A model generated the notes under the pieces. The model worked only from the letters and a program-made list of their open reading frames with translations, did not search any database and was not told the origin of the DNA. From Archilochus colubris (taxonomy: Eukaryota; Chordata; Aves; Apodiformes; Trochilidae): a stretch of 64,000 bases of DNA. The position numbers and the translations under genes were made by a program. Each line of letters starts with the position of its first letter. The first letter of the stretch is position 1. The stretch spans positions 1,736,001 through 1,800,000 of the forward strand of contig CM041108.1 of the NCBI GenBank assembly GCA_023079485.1. Reading direction: 5' to 3'. Positions 21,722-34,917 of this stretch are shown here, piece by piece.

Positions 21722-24700
21722 CTCCTCCTGGGACCTGGGATGTTTCTGCCTTATCCTGGGCTTGTCTCCCTGTAAAGAAAAGTTGGGAGAAGAAGATGGT
21801 GGGAAAAAAAAAAAAAGCATAAAAGGTAAAAGGATAGAGAGAACCCCTCCTTTTTTACAATTTAATTTCTTTTTTTGAATGGGAGCTGCTCTAATAACAC
21901 ACCCAAGGAGTGAATAATATTTTAAAATATACCCAGAAAATGAATAATATGGAATAATGTACACAGAGCACTTATTTGACTGATTTCCCCCAGTGTTTTT
22001 GGCCCACAAAGATGAATTTGACTTCCTTGGGTCTGGATCAGACCCTAAACCACCCAACAAACCCCTGTCCCAGAAAATACCACCAGAGGGGCACCCACTG
22101 CCCCTCCACCAAATGCTTGGGTCCATATTCCCTGTTGATCCTCAAAGACAATCTGTCCAGAAATGAAACCAGCAGTGGCTTGGCCAGGAGTCACAGTGCA
22201 GAAAAGGGAAAATGGGGGAAAAAAGGAACAAAAAAAGAAAAAAAAAGCCAATAAAACAGAAAATTTGACCATCCCAACCCCACTCTGGTGGCAGCAGCTG
22301 TGGCTCTGTAGCTGAGTGAGGTGAGGGATGTGCCAGAAGTGGGATATGGGAAAAGACTGTTTTCAAACACAGATGGATTAAATCTTTATTCCTTTTAAAA
22401 TTACATTTTTAATGCCTTGGCTACTTTGGGTATGTGGGTGGGACATGCTGGGCTCGAGTAGGTTTGGGGGGAATGTCTCCAAAGCATCTTGCTAAACCTG
22501 TCCAGAGAGGTTCAGGGGGCCTGGGCAGATCTCTGTGCTCCCCAGCCCACCCTTCCCTACCCTCACATTTGCAAATCTGTGTTTGGAACCCCTTTTTTTG
22601 GCAGCCACCCCAGCACCCAATCCTTGTGCCCTGCATCACCTTGGACTGCTCCAGGTCATCTCCATCCTGCTTCTGGTCACCAAATGAGTTCCCCTTCCAA
22701 GTGGTCAGACCTTTCCTGGTGTTTGTCCCCTGGATATCTCCTCATCTTCCATTTCCCATGGGATAACCCCACGGGGTTGATGTTTCTTACACAGCCTCCA
22801 GCCCTGGGCTTGCTCCTCTCCCAAACCACGCAGCCACTTCTTGGGATGGAGTTGCAGAATTGCTGTGAAGCACCCCTGAAAAAAAAAAAAAAAAAAGGAT
22901 TTGGTTACTTTGACAGCAGAAATCAGGGCTGCAGGTGGGGGTGCACACCCTGGGTACCTTGGTGGGCATTTATGTGGGGGGGTAGAGCTGGCAGAGGGAC
23001 TTTTTCTGGCCCTGCCAACCCCGGTGTTGTGTTTCAGAGGGTCCTTAAGTGGAGATCTGCAGATAAAGCAGAAGGACTTTGTGTTTTCTTTTGTTTTTCC
23101 AGCTGGAAAGAGAAAGGAACGTGAGAAAGGAACATTTCCACAGAGGAAACACCGTATTTATTTTTATTTTGGGGGGCTTTTTAAAGTTTTTTTTTCTTTC
23201 ATTGTGGCTGAGCTGTACCTCCAGCGTCGGGTTTTCCCACTTTCCGGTACACTCCGGTTACCATGGAAAGGGCTGAGCCCAGCCAAAGGCAAAACCTTGG
23301 CAACTCCACCCCCCCAAAACTCACCCCAGCCATATCAAACAGTTAATTAGAAAACCCTTCCATGTGTTTCCCATTCCCTGGACTGGTTTGAATCAATTGC
23401 CCAGTGATTTATCACCTGTTTGCTGCGGGAAGGGTTCAGCTCTGCATGGGTTGGAAAGGGGATTTGTGCTCTGCAGTGAAAGATATTTAGGGCTTTTTTT
23501 AAAAAAAAAAACCAAACAAACCAACAAACCAATCATCAAATAACCAATTCTACCCCTTCCCCTGGTGTAAATCTCCCACTGGAATGAGCTGGGTTGGATT
23601 TTGATGGGATTTCTAGCCCTTGGCAAGAGGGGAGAAGGAGGGATGGCTTTTGCCTTGCTTGGCTTTTGGAGAGTGGAAGATGGTAGAGGGCTTGGCTGTT
23701 CTTGGGGTGGTGTTACCCTCCTGTGCCCAGATGGAAAATCCAACCAGCATCTTCCCCCAGGGCTGGCGAGAGGCAGGAGGTGAAGAAAAAAAATCCAAAT
23801 TTCCTCTAAGATCTCCTCTTGAGTCCACCCATTTAGAGGAAACACCTTGATGGTGGCAGAGATGCTTTGGGAACATGGCTCATGGCTGGAAAATCACTTG
23901 GAGACTCTCACAGTCTGTCCATCTGTCCAGAGACTCAGCTCTTCTCCAGCCTGATAAATCCTATTCCTGAATTATTAGTCCTTGGGATGAAGGCACTGGA
24001 TGGGGGGGGAGGTCCCATCATCACCACAATTAAAAAAAACCCCAATAATTTGGTCTCACCAAGCCTCCAAGTGCTCCAAAGCTGGGCTGGTTCCTCCTGG
24101 GGGGCCATCCCTGGGATCCAAAAGCAACAGAAGATAAAGGAGGTGGAGATCCTTCTGTGTTTCAGCTCTCCCTGGTGCTGGTTTGATCCCTGCCATCTCC
24201 TCCTGCATCCCAAGTGGTGGCTTGGGATGTCGGGATGGATGAGGATGGATGCAGCATTATTGGAGTCATTCCCTTATGTTCCTCCTGCCTGGGAGGATGT
24301 GTAGGGCTGACTGGAACTCCTGCAAATTTATCCAACCCATCCCCCAAAGCAGCTGTTGTTGGCCTGGAAGGTGGCTGCTCCCTCTCACCATTCACATTCC
24401 ACCTTCCCTGCCAAGACCAGGGGAGAAAGGGAATAAAAATTGCTTTCCTGTCATTAGCAGATGATTGAAAAAACTTGCAGCTCCCCCAGCTAAGTGGGAG
24501 AGATACAAGGACCTTTCAGAGAGACCCAGAAGGGTCTGACTCGGGGTGGGGGGGGGCTTGGGTCAGACCAGAGGGCTGGAAATGGAGGTTCCTACAGTGA
24601 GAAGAGAGAAAATCTCAATCTGAAGGGAAACTGAGGCAGACAAGTGACTACAAGTGGAGCAGAAGTGTGTCTAAATTGTCTTTTATCCACACTTCTCTGT

Positions 24701-26225
24701 TCCCCCCAGTGAACATCTAATGCCTAGACTGATTTAGCTTGAAATAAATCTCCCTCTTCATAGCTCTGTTTGCAGCCTGTCTCACTTCTGCCCTGTAACT
24801 GCAGAAAAATCCCTGTCTGGGATGTTTGCTCCACCTCTTCAGCTCCTGCAGTGCTCTGGAGAAGGTCTCCTTCTTCAAGAGAAAAGCTCAGGTCTGTGCC
24901 TCAGTTTCCCCTCTGGCTGCACAGGAGATGGCTGGTGGCAGGGGAAGGTGGGAAGCACCTTGGGAAGGTGTAAAATTCCCCATGAAATGGCTGGAAGACC
25001 TGGAGGGACAGTGAGTTCCACCTGGTTTTATTGCCTGGGACCTACAGGGAAGGAAAGTGGCCTCAAGTAGCAGGGAAAAAAAAATAAAAGAGAACTCTCC
25101 AAGGATTTTCCAAAGGGAAATGTGGGAGGGATAAAATGGAAATGGTGTAAATGTGCCCCTAGAGCAGGGCTGAGATCCTTCTGATGCTCTTGGTACAACT
25201 CTGATGGACTTCACCAACACTCCTAGAGCTGGGGATGCTCCTCATCCCCCCCCTCCCAGCTTTGCTGCTCTCTGGGAAGCTTCTGGGTTGGATTTTGACC
25301 CTGGGAAACCACAAAGAAACCACTGACACCTCATTTTGGGGCTGTGGGATCCCTCTCCCCAGCCTCAGGTTGTCAGCAAGAATGAGCTCTGCTCATTGCT
25401 TTGGGCCCTTCCGATGGAAACAACCCTGGGTTTGGGGCTGCTGAAGGGCAAAGTTTCCCAGCAAACCTGAGTGAGGAACTGGGGAAAAAAAAAAAATAAG
25501 GAGAGAGAGAGGTTCTGCTGCAGGTCCCAAAACCTCCCCAGCAAGAGGGAAGGAGAAGGCAAAGGGAGATTTGCAAGGCTAGAGGGAAAGAAGGCTTGGA
25601 GAGAGGAATGACCTCTGCAAAGGGCTCCGTGGAGAAGCAGCTTGGAATTATAGATGTGGGAGGGATGGATCCAAGAGCTGGCTCAACTGGGAGGCTTTTC
25701 ATCAATCCCTTCTGCTCCCTTCCACCCCAGCTCCTCTCCAAACACCCTGCCCTGACAGATTCCCAGCCAGCCCTCCTCCTGTCTTGGTTTTCCAAACCTA
25801 AACTCAAGTCACCCCTGGGTCACCTGCCCTTGGGAATGGGGGTTGGGAAGAGTTTCAGCATTTTGGGGGACACTTTTCCCAAAGTTTGGGGGACTGAGGC
25901 TTGGCATCAGGTTGCATTTAATTCCCCCCCTGGTGCTTTGAGCAGGGCTGAGGACTCTGCCCTAATGGAAACAAAAATCAGAGCTGCCAAAACAAGAAGG
26001 CTGCACACATCCCAGGGGCACCAGGGTGTTTGTCACCCCTGCAAGGAGAAATTAATACAGGAACAGAGCCAGAACTGGCTTTGCAGGCACACACATGCCT
26101 TGTCTAAGAGAAAAAAAAATAAAATATCCAGCCAAAGCTGCTTAAAAAACCATTCAGAGCTAAGCCTGCTTGATCTGCAGGTCCCAGAGTGCTGGTATGA
26201 CATGAAACCTCTGTCCAAGAGGGAG

Positions 26226-26282
26226 TGATGGGTGCTGGAAAATGGGGTGATCCTGGAAAATGGGTGATCCTGGACATGGTGA
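26226..26282 (+). repeat. Short imperfect tandem repeat (about 18-20 bp unit)
   Basis: GGTGATCCTGGAAAATG and close variants are repeated about three times (TGCTGGAAAATGGGGTGATC, CTGGAAAATGGGTGATC, CTGGACATGGTGATC). Confidence 0.7.
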
Positions 26283-27689
26283 TCTCAGAAAGAGCTTCAG
26301 CTGAAGATAACCATGGAGGTAAGCACAGGGGGGTCACATCCTTGCTCTGGGCAAGAGGCAGGAGTTGAGTTGCTGTGTTTAGAGTCAAGGCTGTGCTGGC
26401 TTTTCATTTATCAGGGAGGAGCTGTGGGGTTTGTTTGCCTTTTTTGTTATATTTAATGGAGTATTATTATTATTTTTTTTTTATAAATATATATTTTTTT
26501 TTCTCCTCACTGGCTGTTTGTTTTGAGAAATTTCTCCCAGGGGAGGCTCTTTTGGTGGCTGGTTTGCCAGACAGAATGACATCAGACAGATGCTCAGAGG
26601 AATGATAAAAAGGCAGAGCCTCATTTCTTAATAACAGACCCTGGCAGAACACAGAGCAGAGGGAAGCAGAGAGAGCACCAGGCCCTGCTGGAGGGAGAGG
26701 GCAGGGGAAAAAGGAGCAGGAGGCTGTTCTCCCCAAAATTTGCACAGCAAGCCCCCCACATTAGCCAGCTGCCAAGGGGTTAAATCCTTCTGGGCGCAGC
26801 AGAGGATGCTAAAGCAAGGAGGTGCTGATGTCTTGCCCTGTCCTAATTTTCCCTTCTCCTTGAGAAGTTTTGAAGTCTAAAAGGTGAGGCATTGCTTACC
26901 TGTTTGTTTTTCATCATCTTTTTGGAGCCAAAGCCATCATCTCTGGAGCCAAGCCCCCCAGGGTCTCTGCATCCCTTGGGATGTTCCACAGCTCCCCAGC
27001 CCAGGATTTCACAGCATTTCTGCTCTGTCCCAGCATCTGAAAGGAAAAGTTTAACAAGATGGGCAGGAAGGCAGGAAATAAGTGATCAAAAGTTGAGTGT
27101 TGCCTCAGTACAGGCATTGCAGAAACCCTGAGGTTCTCAGACAGAATCCCTGCAAAATATGAAACTCAACTGAAAGCTCCTCTAAAGCTGGAGCTACATC
27201 TGGCTTGCAGTTTCTTCTCCCTGCCCTCTCTTTTTAAGTTGCTCATAAATTCTTTGGGTAAAGTTCCTTTTGGGCAAAAGTTTTCTATGTTTGGACATTC
27301 CTCAAAAGTACATTAAAAAAAAAATCAAGTAAATAATGTAGAAAAACTGAGAAAAGGGGTTTGGCAACCTTGTGGTGCAAAAATCCTCTTCTCCTTCTAT
27401 TTTCCCCAAATCCCAGTGTCCAAACTGGAATGAAATGGTGATGTCTGTGGATGTGGAAGGGACTCTCCTTCATTCCTTCCCTTCTTCCTGGCATTTTTGC
27501 AGAGCAAAACCCCAGATTATTTTCTTTCCAGCTTCTCTCCCAGGGTTGCTCCTTGCTCTGTGCCCCCATGGGATGCAAGGCAGAGGCTGGGAAAGGAGAG
27601 GAGAGAGGCTGCAACAATTTTGGGGTAGTACCAGCTAGGAAAATACCTCATCCTGACCTCCCATAATTCTAGCTAGCCCCAATACATGT

Positions 27690-27830
27690 GTATTCCCCAA
27701 TTCTATATATATGATACGTAATATTATATATATAATACCTCTAATTGGATATAAAACCTACTGTATACCTCTAATTGTATATAGTAACACCTATAATGAT
27801 ATATATAACACCTGGAATTATATAGAATCC
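27690..27830. repeat. AT-rich imperfect tandem repeat
   Basis: Units of the form ACCTCTAATTGGATATA, ACCTCTAATTGTATATAG, ACACCTATAATGATATATA and ACACCTGGAATTATATA recur at about 30-bp spacing. Strongly AT-biased compared with its surroundings. Confidence 0.65.
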
Positions 27831-28029
27831 CCTGCTTCTTGACAACACCCAAAAAATAGTCTGTGAAAATGCTAAGTCCCACACTGTCCTCTGCACATCC
27901 AGGGTGAATTTGTGCTCTTACCACTGCCAGAGGTGGCTGAGATGGTTTTTCGGGGAAACAGGAACCTTGTGTGAGCCTGGGGATCCCCCAGAACCTCCCT
28001 TCCCTCTCTGTTCTTGGTGGAGGACTCCT

Positions 28030-28258
28030 GAAAAAAAAAAAAAAGGAAAAGGAAAAGGAAAAGGAAAAGGAAAAGGAAAAGGAAAAGGAAAAGGAAAAGG
28101 AAAAGGAAAAGGAAAAGGAAAAGGAAAAGGAAAAGGAAAAGGAAAAGGAAAAGAAAAAGAAAAAGAAAAAGAAAAAGAAAAAGAAAAAGAAAAAGAAAAA
28201 GAAAAAGAGAAAGAAAAAGAAAAAGAGAAAGAAAAAGAAAAAGAGAAAGAAAAAGAAA
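28030..28258 (+). repeat. Homopurine hexanucleotide array, GGAAAA then GAAAAA
   Basis: An uninterrupted 229-base purine run on plus. After an A14 lead it consists of GGAAAA units to about 28152, then changes to GAAAAA, with GAGAAA variants near the end. The first pyrimidine is the C at 28259. Lysine/glycine- and lysine/glutamate-rich frames here are repeat by-products. Confidence 0.96.
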
Positions 28259-28717
28259 CAGCCAGTAAACAGAAGCTGTGAAAGAATATTTTCTCCTCTA
28301 TTGTATATTTTAAGCCAGTGAGTGCTTCAGGAGCAGTGAGAAAAAGCAAAGCAGGCAGCAGGAAAACCAAAAGTGGGCTCAGGAGGAGGCAGGAGCTGAG
28401 AACTTGCCCTGGGGAACAGAGAGAGAACTTTCCATTCATGCTCCTTGGGCACTGTTTGGGGCACAGTGGCCATCCCCAGCCTCAGGCCTGCTCCTGGTCC
28501 CATGGGAAGCTGCTGTTCCCATGGGAATCTGGTGTTCCCATGCTGGGACCCTGGGGAGGTGGCTCTGGGGTCAAGGAGGAAGGGGCTCCAGGTCTGAATT
28601 CAGCCACCCAGAGGAGGGGTTTGTAGGATTTTTTTGTGTTTTCTGCTGTTTTTTGGGTTGGTGTTTTCCTCCAGGCTGAATTCCCCCTTTTCTGCTCAAG
28701 GCTCAAGAATGCAGGCA
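28259..28717. other. Intergenic spacer, no gene seen
   Basis: Unique sequence between the purine array and the next CR1, with a short GTTCCCATGGGAA duplication around 28515-28540. Confidence 0.6.
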
Positions 28718-29547
28718 GGAAGGCAGGAGGGCTCTGCAGAGGGACCTGGACAGACTGGAGAGTTGGGATGATCCCAACGGGATGAGGTTCAACAAGGCCA
28801 AGTGCCGGGTCCTGCACTTTGGCCACAACAACCCCATGGAGAGCTCCAGGCTGGGCACAGAGTGGCAGAAAGGGACCTGGGAGTCTGGATTGCCAGGAAG
28901 CTGAACATGAGCCAGCAGTGTGCCCAGGTGGCCAAGAAGGCCAATGGCATCCTGGGCTGGATCAGGAACAGCGTGGCCAGCAGGTCCAGGGAAGGGATTC
29001 TGCCCCTGTGCTCAGCCCTGGTGAGGCCACAGCTTGAGTCCTGTGTCCAGTTCTGGGCCCTCAGCTCAGGAAGGAGATTGAGGTGCTGGAGCAGGTCCAG
29101 AGAAGAGCAAGGAGGCTGTGAAGGGATCCAGCAGAATTCCTGTGAGGAAGGGCTGAGGGAGCTGGGGGTGTTGAGGCTGGAGAAGAGGAGGCTCAGGGGA
29201 GACCTCATCACTCTCTGCAACTCCCTGAAAGGAGGTTGGAGCCAGGGGGGTTGGGCTCTTTTCCCAGGCAACTCTCAGCAAGACAAGAGGGCAGGGTCTC
29301 AAGTTGTGCCAGGGGAGGTTTAGGTTGGAGATGAGAAAGAATTTCTTTCTGGAGAGGGTGATCAGGCATTGGAATGGGCTGCCCAGGGAAGGAGTGGATT
29401 CTCCGTGTCTGGAGATCTTTCCAAAGAGCCTGGATGTGGCACTGAGTGCCATGGGCTGGGAACCACGGGGGGAGTGGATCAAGGGTTGGACTTGATGATC
29501 TCTGAGGTCTCTTCCAACAGCCAATTCTGTGATTCTATGATTCTATG
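28718..29547 (+). mobile_element. CR1 LINE fragment, 5'-truncated, frameshifted
   Basis: Matches the CR1 at 10713 from the segment encoding [18 protein letters not shown] sequence to the 3' end, which terminates in ATTCTGTG-ATTCTATG-ATTCTATG. The reading frame is broken. One break is a 16-base loss after ACAGAGTGG: the CR1 at 10713 has TTGGAGAGCAGCCAGG there. The same loss is present in the CR1 at 47070. The C-terminal part (KGGWSQ, RNFF-like, LDVALSAMG) is recognisable in pieces. Confidence 0.96.
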
Positions 29548-31470
29548 TTTTGTTTTGAACGTGGAGACTCCAGTTTGGCGCCAGCAGAAGAACTGGAATA
29601 ACTAAATCCAGCCGACCCTATCCTCATGGGATCAAACTCCAGTTCCTTCCAGGGTTCCTGGGAGGATTCAAGACCAGTGATGGGCATCAGGGTTCTTCAA
29701 CAAGCTGGGAAAAGGTCTTTACAAAATGGGGATGGTTTTGCCTCACCCAGCTGACTTTTCCTCATCTGCAGAGGTCTTCAGGAAACCCCAAAATTGTGGG
29801 TTTGCCTCCAGGCTTTGGAGAACTGCCTTGGCCCCTCCGAGTTGGGATCCTGTACCCACTCCCAGAATTGTCCTGGAAGTTAAATTAAGGTTAAATTAAG
29901 GTCCTCAAGGCAACATTTCTCTTCCTTGTCTTCTTCCAACTTGCATCCAACCAAAGTTTTACCACCAGCCCTGAGGCTTGGCCCTGTGGGGCTCAGAAAT
30001 CTGCACTCAAGGGGAAAATAAATAACAGGGAGGGAGGGGAAAAACCCCAACCAGACCCCAGTAGGAAATCCCCTCCTGCAAAAACCCATCCAGCTCCAGC
30101 TGGGATGGACTCTGGGATGCAGGCAACTGTCTGATGGGAAATTGGGAAGTCTTGGAAGAGCTACCAGGGATGGAGGAGTCCCTGGAAGAAGCTCTGTGGG
30201 ATGGGGAAGGGCAAAGGGAGGATGAGAAAAGCCTAATTCCAGGGAAAAGCCATTTGAGGTTATTCCATTGTCATTTCCAACCAAATGGGACCTGCAGAGC
30301 TGGCACCATCTTGATTCCAAAAATCCAGGATTCCTGGGGCTGGCATTGCTCAGCAGCATTGTCCAAGGACTTGGCTATTAATAAGTGCAGCATGAACCCT
30401 CCCCACGTGGCCTGGTGCCTTTTTTTGGGTTTTTTTTGTTGGCCAGCTGCCTTTCCTGCATTAATCACCTCGTAAATTGATAAGGGAAGGAAACAGGGAG
30501 CAGCTTTTCCAGCCACAATGCAAGATGAAAGCTGCAGGATGCATTTAACTAAGTGGCCTATTTTGTTTTTTTTTTTTTCTTGCCAAAACAAGCAAACAAA
30601 CAAAGAGCTGAGAGCCCACTTTTCTGGGACCACAAGCCATGGGGACAAATGCTCATTTCACAACCCAGCTGCAAGCTTGTTTTGCTGGCAGGGAGGGTGA
30701 TGGAGGAGCCCTGGCCCAGCCACCTACCTTGCCCAAGGGACAACAAGGGAGACAGGACACTAAAACAATGGGATGGAGCTGAAAGGTTTTGATAGGAGCT
30801 TAAATCAAGAAATCAGCAAAATCTGCCCCTGAGGTTCCTGTGGCAGAGATTAAAGGAGGACTAAAGTTCAAGGAAAAATGCTGGCAAAAGGTCCTCTTTT
30901 TGTGGGGAATGCTTTGAAAGCTCTGAGGATGTGGGGAAGAAGAAATGTGACCCCCTTTTTTTTTTTTAAGCTTTTTTTTTCCCCCAGATGGCCTCCAGAA
31001 GGTCCAGGAGGATCTGCTGACCTCTCCAATGGCAACCTGGGGATTTCTCAGCGAAAGGGATGGGACAAGGGGGGGATTGCTGTCTCCTGACAGATCTGTC
31101 ACACAACCTGCTCTAGGGACACAGAGCTCAAGGCTGTTCCTCACATCTCCTCTGTCATCCCATGGGAGACACTGGTCTCCATTTGGGTTCCTTGGCTTTA
31201 GAGACAAAAAATGAGGCTGTTTTCAGGCTCATCCAGCAAGAACATCTTTTGAAAATGACTCTACCTGCACCTTCAGGTCCTTGATCCTGCCCTGAGAGAG
31301 CAGCATGTCCTGGGGGATGTAGGGCAAGAAAGATCCAGACTCACCTCCAGGTGTCCATCACAAGGAAGCAGACTTCTTCCTGGGGGGTTTATGGTTGCTC
31401 TCTCCATCCTGCCTCCCAATAAGAAAAAAAAAATCATCCCTGAACAGTTGGAATAAAGAAACTGCCTCCA
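29548..31470. other. Intergenic, no gene seen
   Basis: Unique sequence with poly-T runs near 30420-30440, 30563-30580 and 30955-30982. No supported coding region or element. Confidence 0.6.
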
Positions 31471-32564
31471 ACATCCATCCATCTCATCCATCCATCCATC
31501 CATCCATCCATCCATCCATCCATCATCCTTCCATCCATACGTTCCATCCATCATCCATCCATCGTTCCATCCATCCATCTATCCATCCATCAATCCATCC
31601 ATCTATCCATCCATCCTTCCATCCATCCTTCATCATCCATCCATCCATCCATCCATCCATCATCCATCCATCCATCCATCCATCTATCCATCCATCAATC
31701 CATCCATCTATCCATCCATCCTTCCATCCATCCTTCCATCCATCCATCCATCCATCCATCCATCCATCCATCATCTCCATCCATCTATCCATCAATCCAT
31801 CCATCTATCCATCCATCCTTCCATCCATCCTTCCATCCATCCATCCATCCATCCATCCATCCATCCATCATCCATCCTTCCTTCCATCCATCCATCCATC
31901 CATCCTTCCATCCATCCATCCATCCATCTCATCCATCCTTCCATCCATCCATCTATATCCATCCATCTATCCATATCTTATCCATCCTTCCATCCATCCA
32001 TCATCCACTCCATCCATCCATTCATCAATCCATCCATCTATCCATCCATCCTTCCATCCATCAATCATCCATATCCATCCATCCATCCATCTTTCCATTC
32101 ATCCATCTATCCATCCATCCATCCATCCATCCATCATCCATCCATCCTTCCATCCATCCATCCTTCCATCCATTCATCCATCCATCCATCCATCCATCCA
32201 TCCATCAATCCATCCATCTATCCATCCATCCTTCCATCCATCAATCCATCCATCCATCCATCTTTCCATTCATCCATCTATCCATCCATCCATCCATCCA
32301 TCCATCCATCCATCCATCCATCCATCCATCCTTCCATCCATCCTTCAATCCATCCATCCATCCATCCATCCATCCATCCATCCATCTATCCATCCATCCT
32401 TCCATCCATCCATCTTTCCATTCATCCATCCATCTATCCATCCATCATCCATCCATCCATCCATCCATCCATCCATCAATCCATCCATCTATCCATCCAT
32501 CCTTCCATCCATCAATCCATCCATCCATCCATCCATCCATCCATCCATCATCCATCCATCCATC
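31471..32564 (+). repeat. CCAT tetranucleotide array with higher-order structure, about 1.09 kb
   Basis: Almost pure CCAT (CATC) units, with point variants CTAT, CAAT, CTTC and single-unit contractions (CATCATCC). A cassette of the form ATCAATCCATCCATCTATCC followed by ATCCATCCTTCCATCC recurs at about 31588, 31691, 31793, 32025, 32205 and 32474, so larger blocks have been copied. The tetramer has no stop in this register, so long HPSI/GWMD-type frames on both strands are artefacts. Confidence 0.97.
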
Positions 32565-34825
32565 AGGAGATGGGAGGTGCAGCCTCCCCTTCTGCAGGGA
32601 CTCCCCCACAAGAGTGAAAAAATGCTGGGAATAAAGTGAGAGGAAGATAATCAGGAACAAAATGCTATATTTTTTTTTTTTGGCAAGGTTTTTGATATGT
32701 AAGAACCTCACTTTTTTGCACTAGGAAGCTGCTCTTTGGCTCACACTCCCAGAAAACCCAAAAAGCTGAGGACCAAAGCATCCAGGCTGATACTTCCCTT
32801 GCTGTAAAAGGATTGAACTCCTCCATAAAACACCAAAAAACCACCAAACCCCCAAAAAACCCCAAAACCCACTCACCACTCTGATACCATCAGCTGGGAT
32901 GAAAAAAGCAGCCAGCTGGATTTCTTGGCTTGGGCTGTCCCATTCTCATTAAAACTTGACATTTTTATACAGTTTCAGCCCTGGAGTCTCCCAGGACTGG
33001 AGGGGGGAGGTCCAGGCACTTTTCCTCTCCAGCACTTTCCCCCACTCAGTTCTCACCCTGAATTTTAACTCCTAGCCCCTAAACCAGTCTGGGGTTTATT
33101 TTCAGTCCTCATTTACCCTAAAGAACCCCATCTGCACCAATCTGACCAGCACTCCACCCTGGGCAAGTCAATAAATGCCCAAAGCAAAGCAGCTCAACAG
33201 CACTTTAGCCAAGGCAGACCCCAAACCAGACTTTCATTTTCATTTTTTTTAATTTTTTATTTTTAATTTATTTTTATTTTTTGCCTCCTCTTGTTTTCAA
33301 ACTGCTTGGAGGACCTTAACAAATGCTCTCAGCGTGGGCTAAGAGCAGGATTTTAGGGGACTTGGGGCCTTTCCTAAGAGGAAGCAGGGCTGAGACTTTG
33401 CTGGCTGTCACCATGCACTTGGACCCAAGGGGTTTGCATGAGAAAATCACTTTACACCTCAGAGAAATGTTCAAGCAGCAGCCCGAGCATCCCCAGGGAT
33501 GCAGCCCCAGCTGAGGATGTTGGTCCCCACTCCTGGGCAGACCCAGGTCTCAAAGAGATGAGAAATGGGAAACCATGGCAGATGAATTCCTACTGATTTT
33601 TCTTTTCTTTCTTTTTCTTATCAGGTCAGAAAGCCCAAGCTGAGCTTTGAGATAATTCTAAATAAAGACAAAGCAGCTTCCCTGGCTTGGAGCTGTGTAA
33701 CCTAGTGGTGAGCAAAATACACCCTTCCTTTAGACCCAGGGGTCTTACACCCCAAAATAGTGATTTGGGACCCTCCTCCCATCCTTTCAATATTATTTTT
33801 TGGGTTTTTTGCCCCTCAGCACCCACAGGAGAGGGCAGGGACCTTGGTCCCTGCATCCTGCACAGAGCTGACATCAGTTCCTCTCAGTTTTATGGATGTG
33901 GTCCCAGCTCAGGCCTGATTTTTAATTTTTTTTTTAATTGCCTCATAATTCCTGCAGCACTTCAGAGTTTTTATGAGCCTCCTGCCTCCCCTAAGGTCAG
34001 GAATGAGTGCCCCCAGCTGCCCCGTTTGCTTAATCACCAAATAAGCAGTAAAAAGGGGAAGGTGGATGCCATTTCCTTGCACTGATGGGGAGCTGTGCTT
34101 TTAAAGGAGGAAAAATTCCTCCCCTTCAAGGAGCTTTGTGACCTTCCTTGGCTGCCTCCCTCTCTGGGGGTGCCAGGAGGTACCCAGAATGATGTTAGAA
34201 AATGACCTTCATGTCTTCTCCCACTTGGGGAAGGTGTTTTTATATTAATTTTTATTTTTGGTTGGACACTTTGGGAAGATCTTCCAGGAGATGGGAGGAA
34301 TAAAAAGGGAGTTGGGACCCAGTTGAGCAGGAGAGGAGGAGCTGGTGGAGTGGCTGTGGGTGGTAGGAGGCAGGTGGAGCTTGGCTTGCTTGCTGGCAAT
34401 TAGGAACAGCTTGAAGCTCCACATCCCTCTCTTTAGAAAGGTGTCAAGGCTGAGCCCCAGCCAGGGGAACTTTTTCCAGGGAAAACTTCTCATTCAAACA
34501 GCCACCACCCCCTTGAGCACAGCCAGGGACTGATGGAGACACCAAAAAGCAAAAACCTTCTGCTCTCATCCCCAGCCCAAACAGAGATGATATTCCTGTC
34601 TCCAAAACATCCAGGAGGATCCAATCCCCCCTCTCTCCCCCCCAAAAAAAAAGCCTGGAGCCACCCCCTGCTCAGGGCAGAGAAATTCCTCTGCAGCAGA
34701 GACCCAGCAGGCAGCAGCCCTTGCAAACAGGAGTTAAAATATCCTCAATTCCATGTCCCTGGGTCACTGGGTGCTGTTTAGGTTGGCTGGGCACATCAGG
34801 CAGGATCACCCAGCTGGCAGGATCC
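32565..34825. other. Intergenic, no gene seen
   Basis: Includes a T/A-rich stretch at 33236-33285 and short poly-A and CCAAAAAACC stretches near 32832-32870. No recognisable gene or element. Confidence 0.6.
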
Positions 34826-34875
34826 CAGGCAGGATGGTCACAGCTGGAAAAAGACCTCGAAGATCACCAACATTC
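34826..34875 (-). mobile_element. Possible CR1 3' tail fragment, interrupted
   Basis: GGAAAAAGACCTCGAAGATC followed by ACCAA resembles the complement of a CR1 3' end. It lies just before a plus-strand CR1, which may have inserted next to it. Confidence 0.4.
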
Positions 34876-34917
34876 AACATTCAACACCAACATTCTGCAG
34901 CCCTGGGAAAGGCCACA

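Larger units (their letters stand above)
19601..28029. other. Intergenic, no gene seen
   Basis: Mostly unique sequence. A CR1-tail-like scrap (CACAGAATGGTTCAGGTTGG) lies at about 19635. A duplicated hairpin sits at 21680-21721, poly-A at about 22879-22896, imperfect RFX half sites at about 23262 and 23293, and a short tandem repeat at 26226-26280. An AT-rich stretch lies at 27690-27830. No frame has recognisable protein features. Confidence 0.6.

Noticed and set aside
28404..29323. Overlapping frames of 90-170 codons on both strands
   Set aside because: They are pieces of the frameshifted CR1 and its flank, not host genes.
31395..32639. A 414-codon HPSI-repeat frame and opposite-strand GWMD-repeat frames
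   Set aside because: The CCAT tetranucleotide cannot make a stop in these registers; this is repeat-derived.
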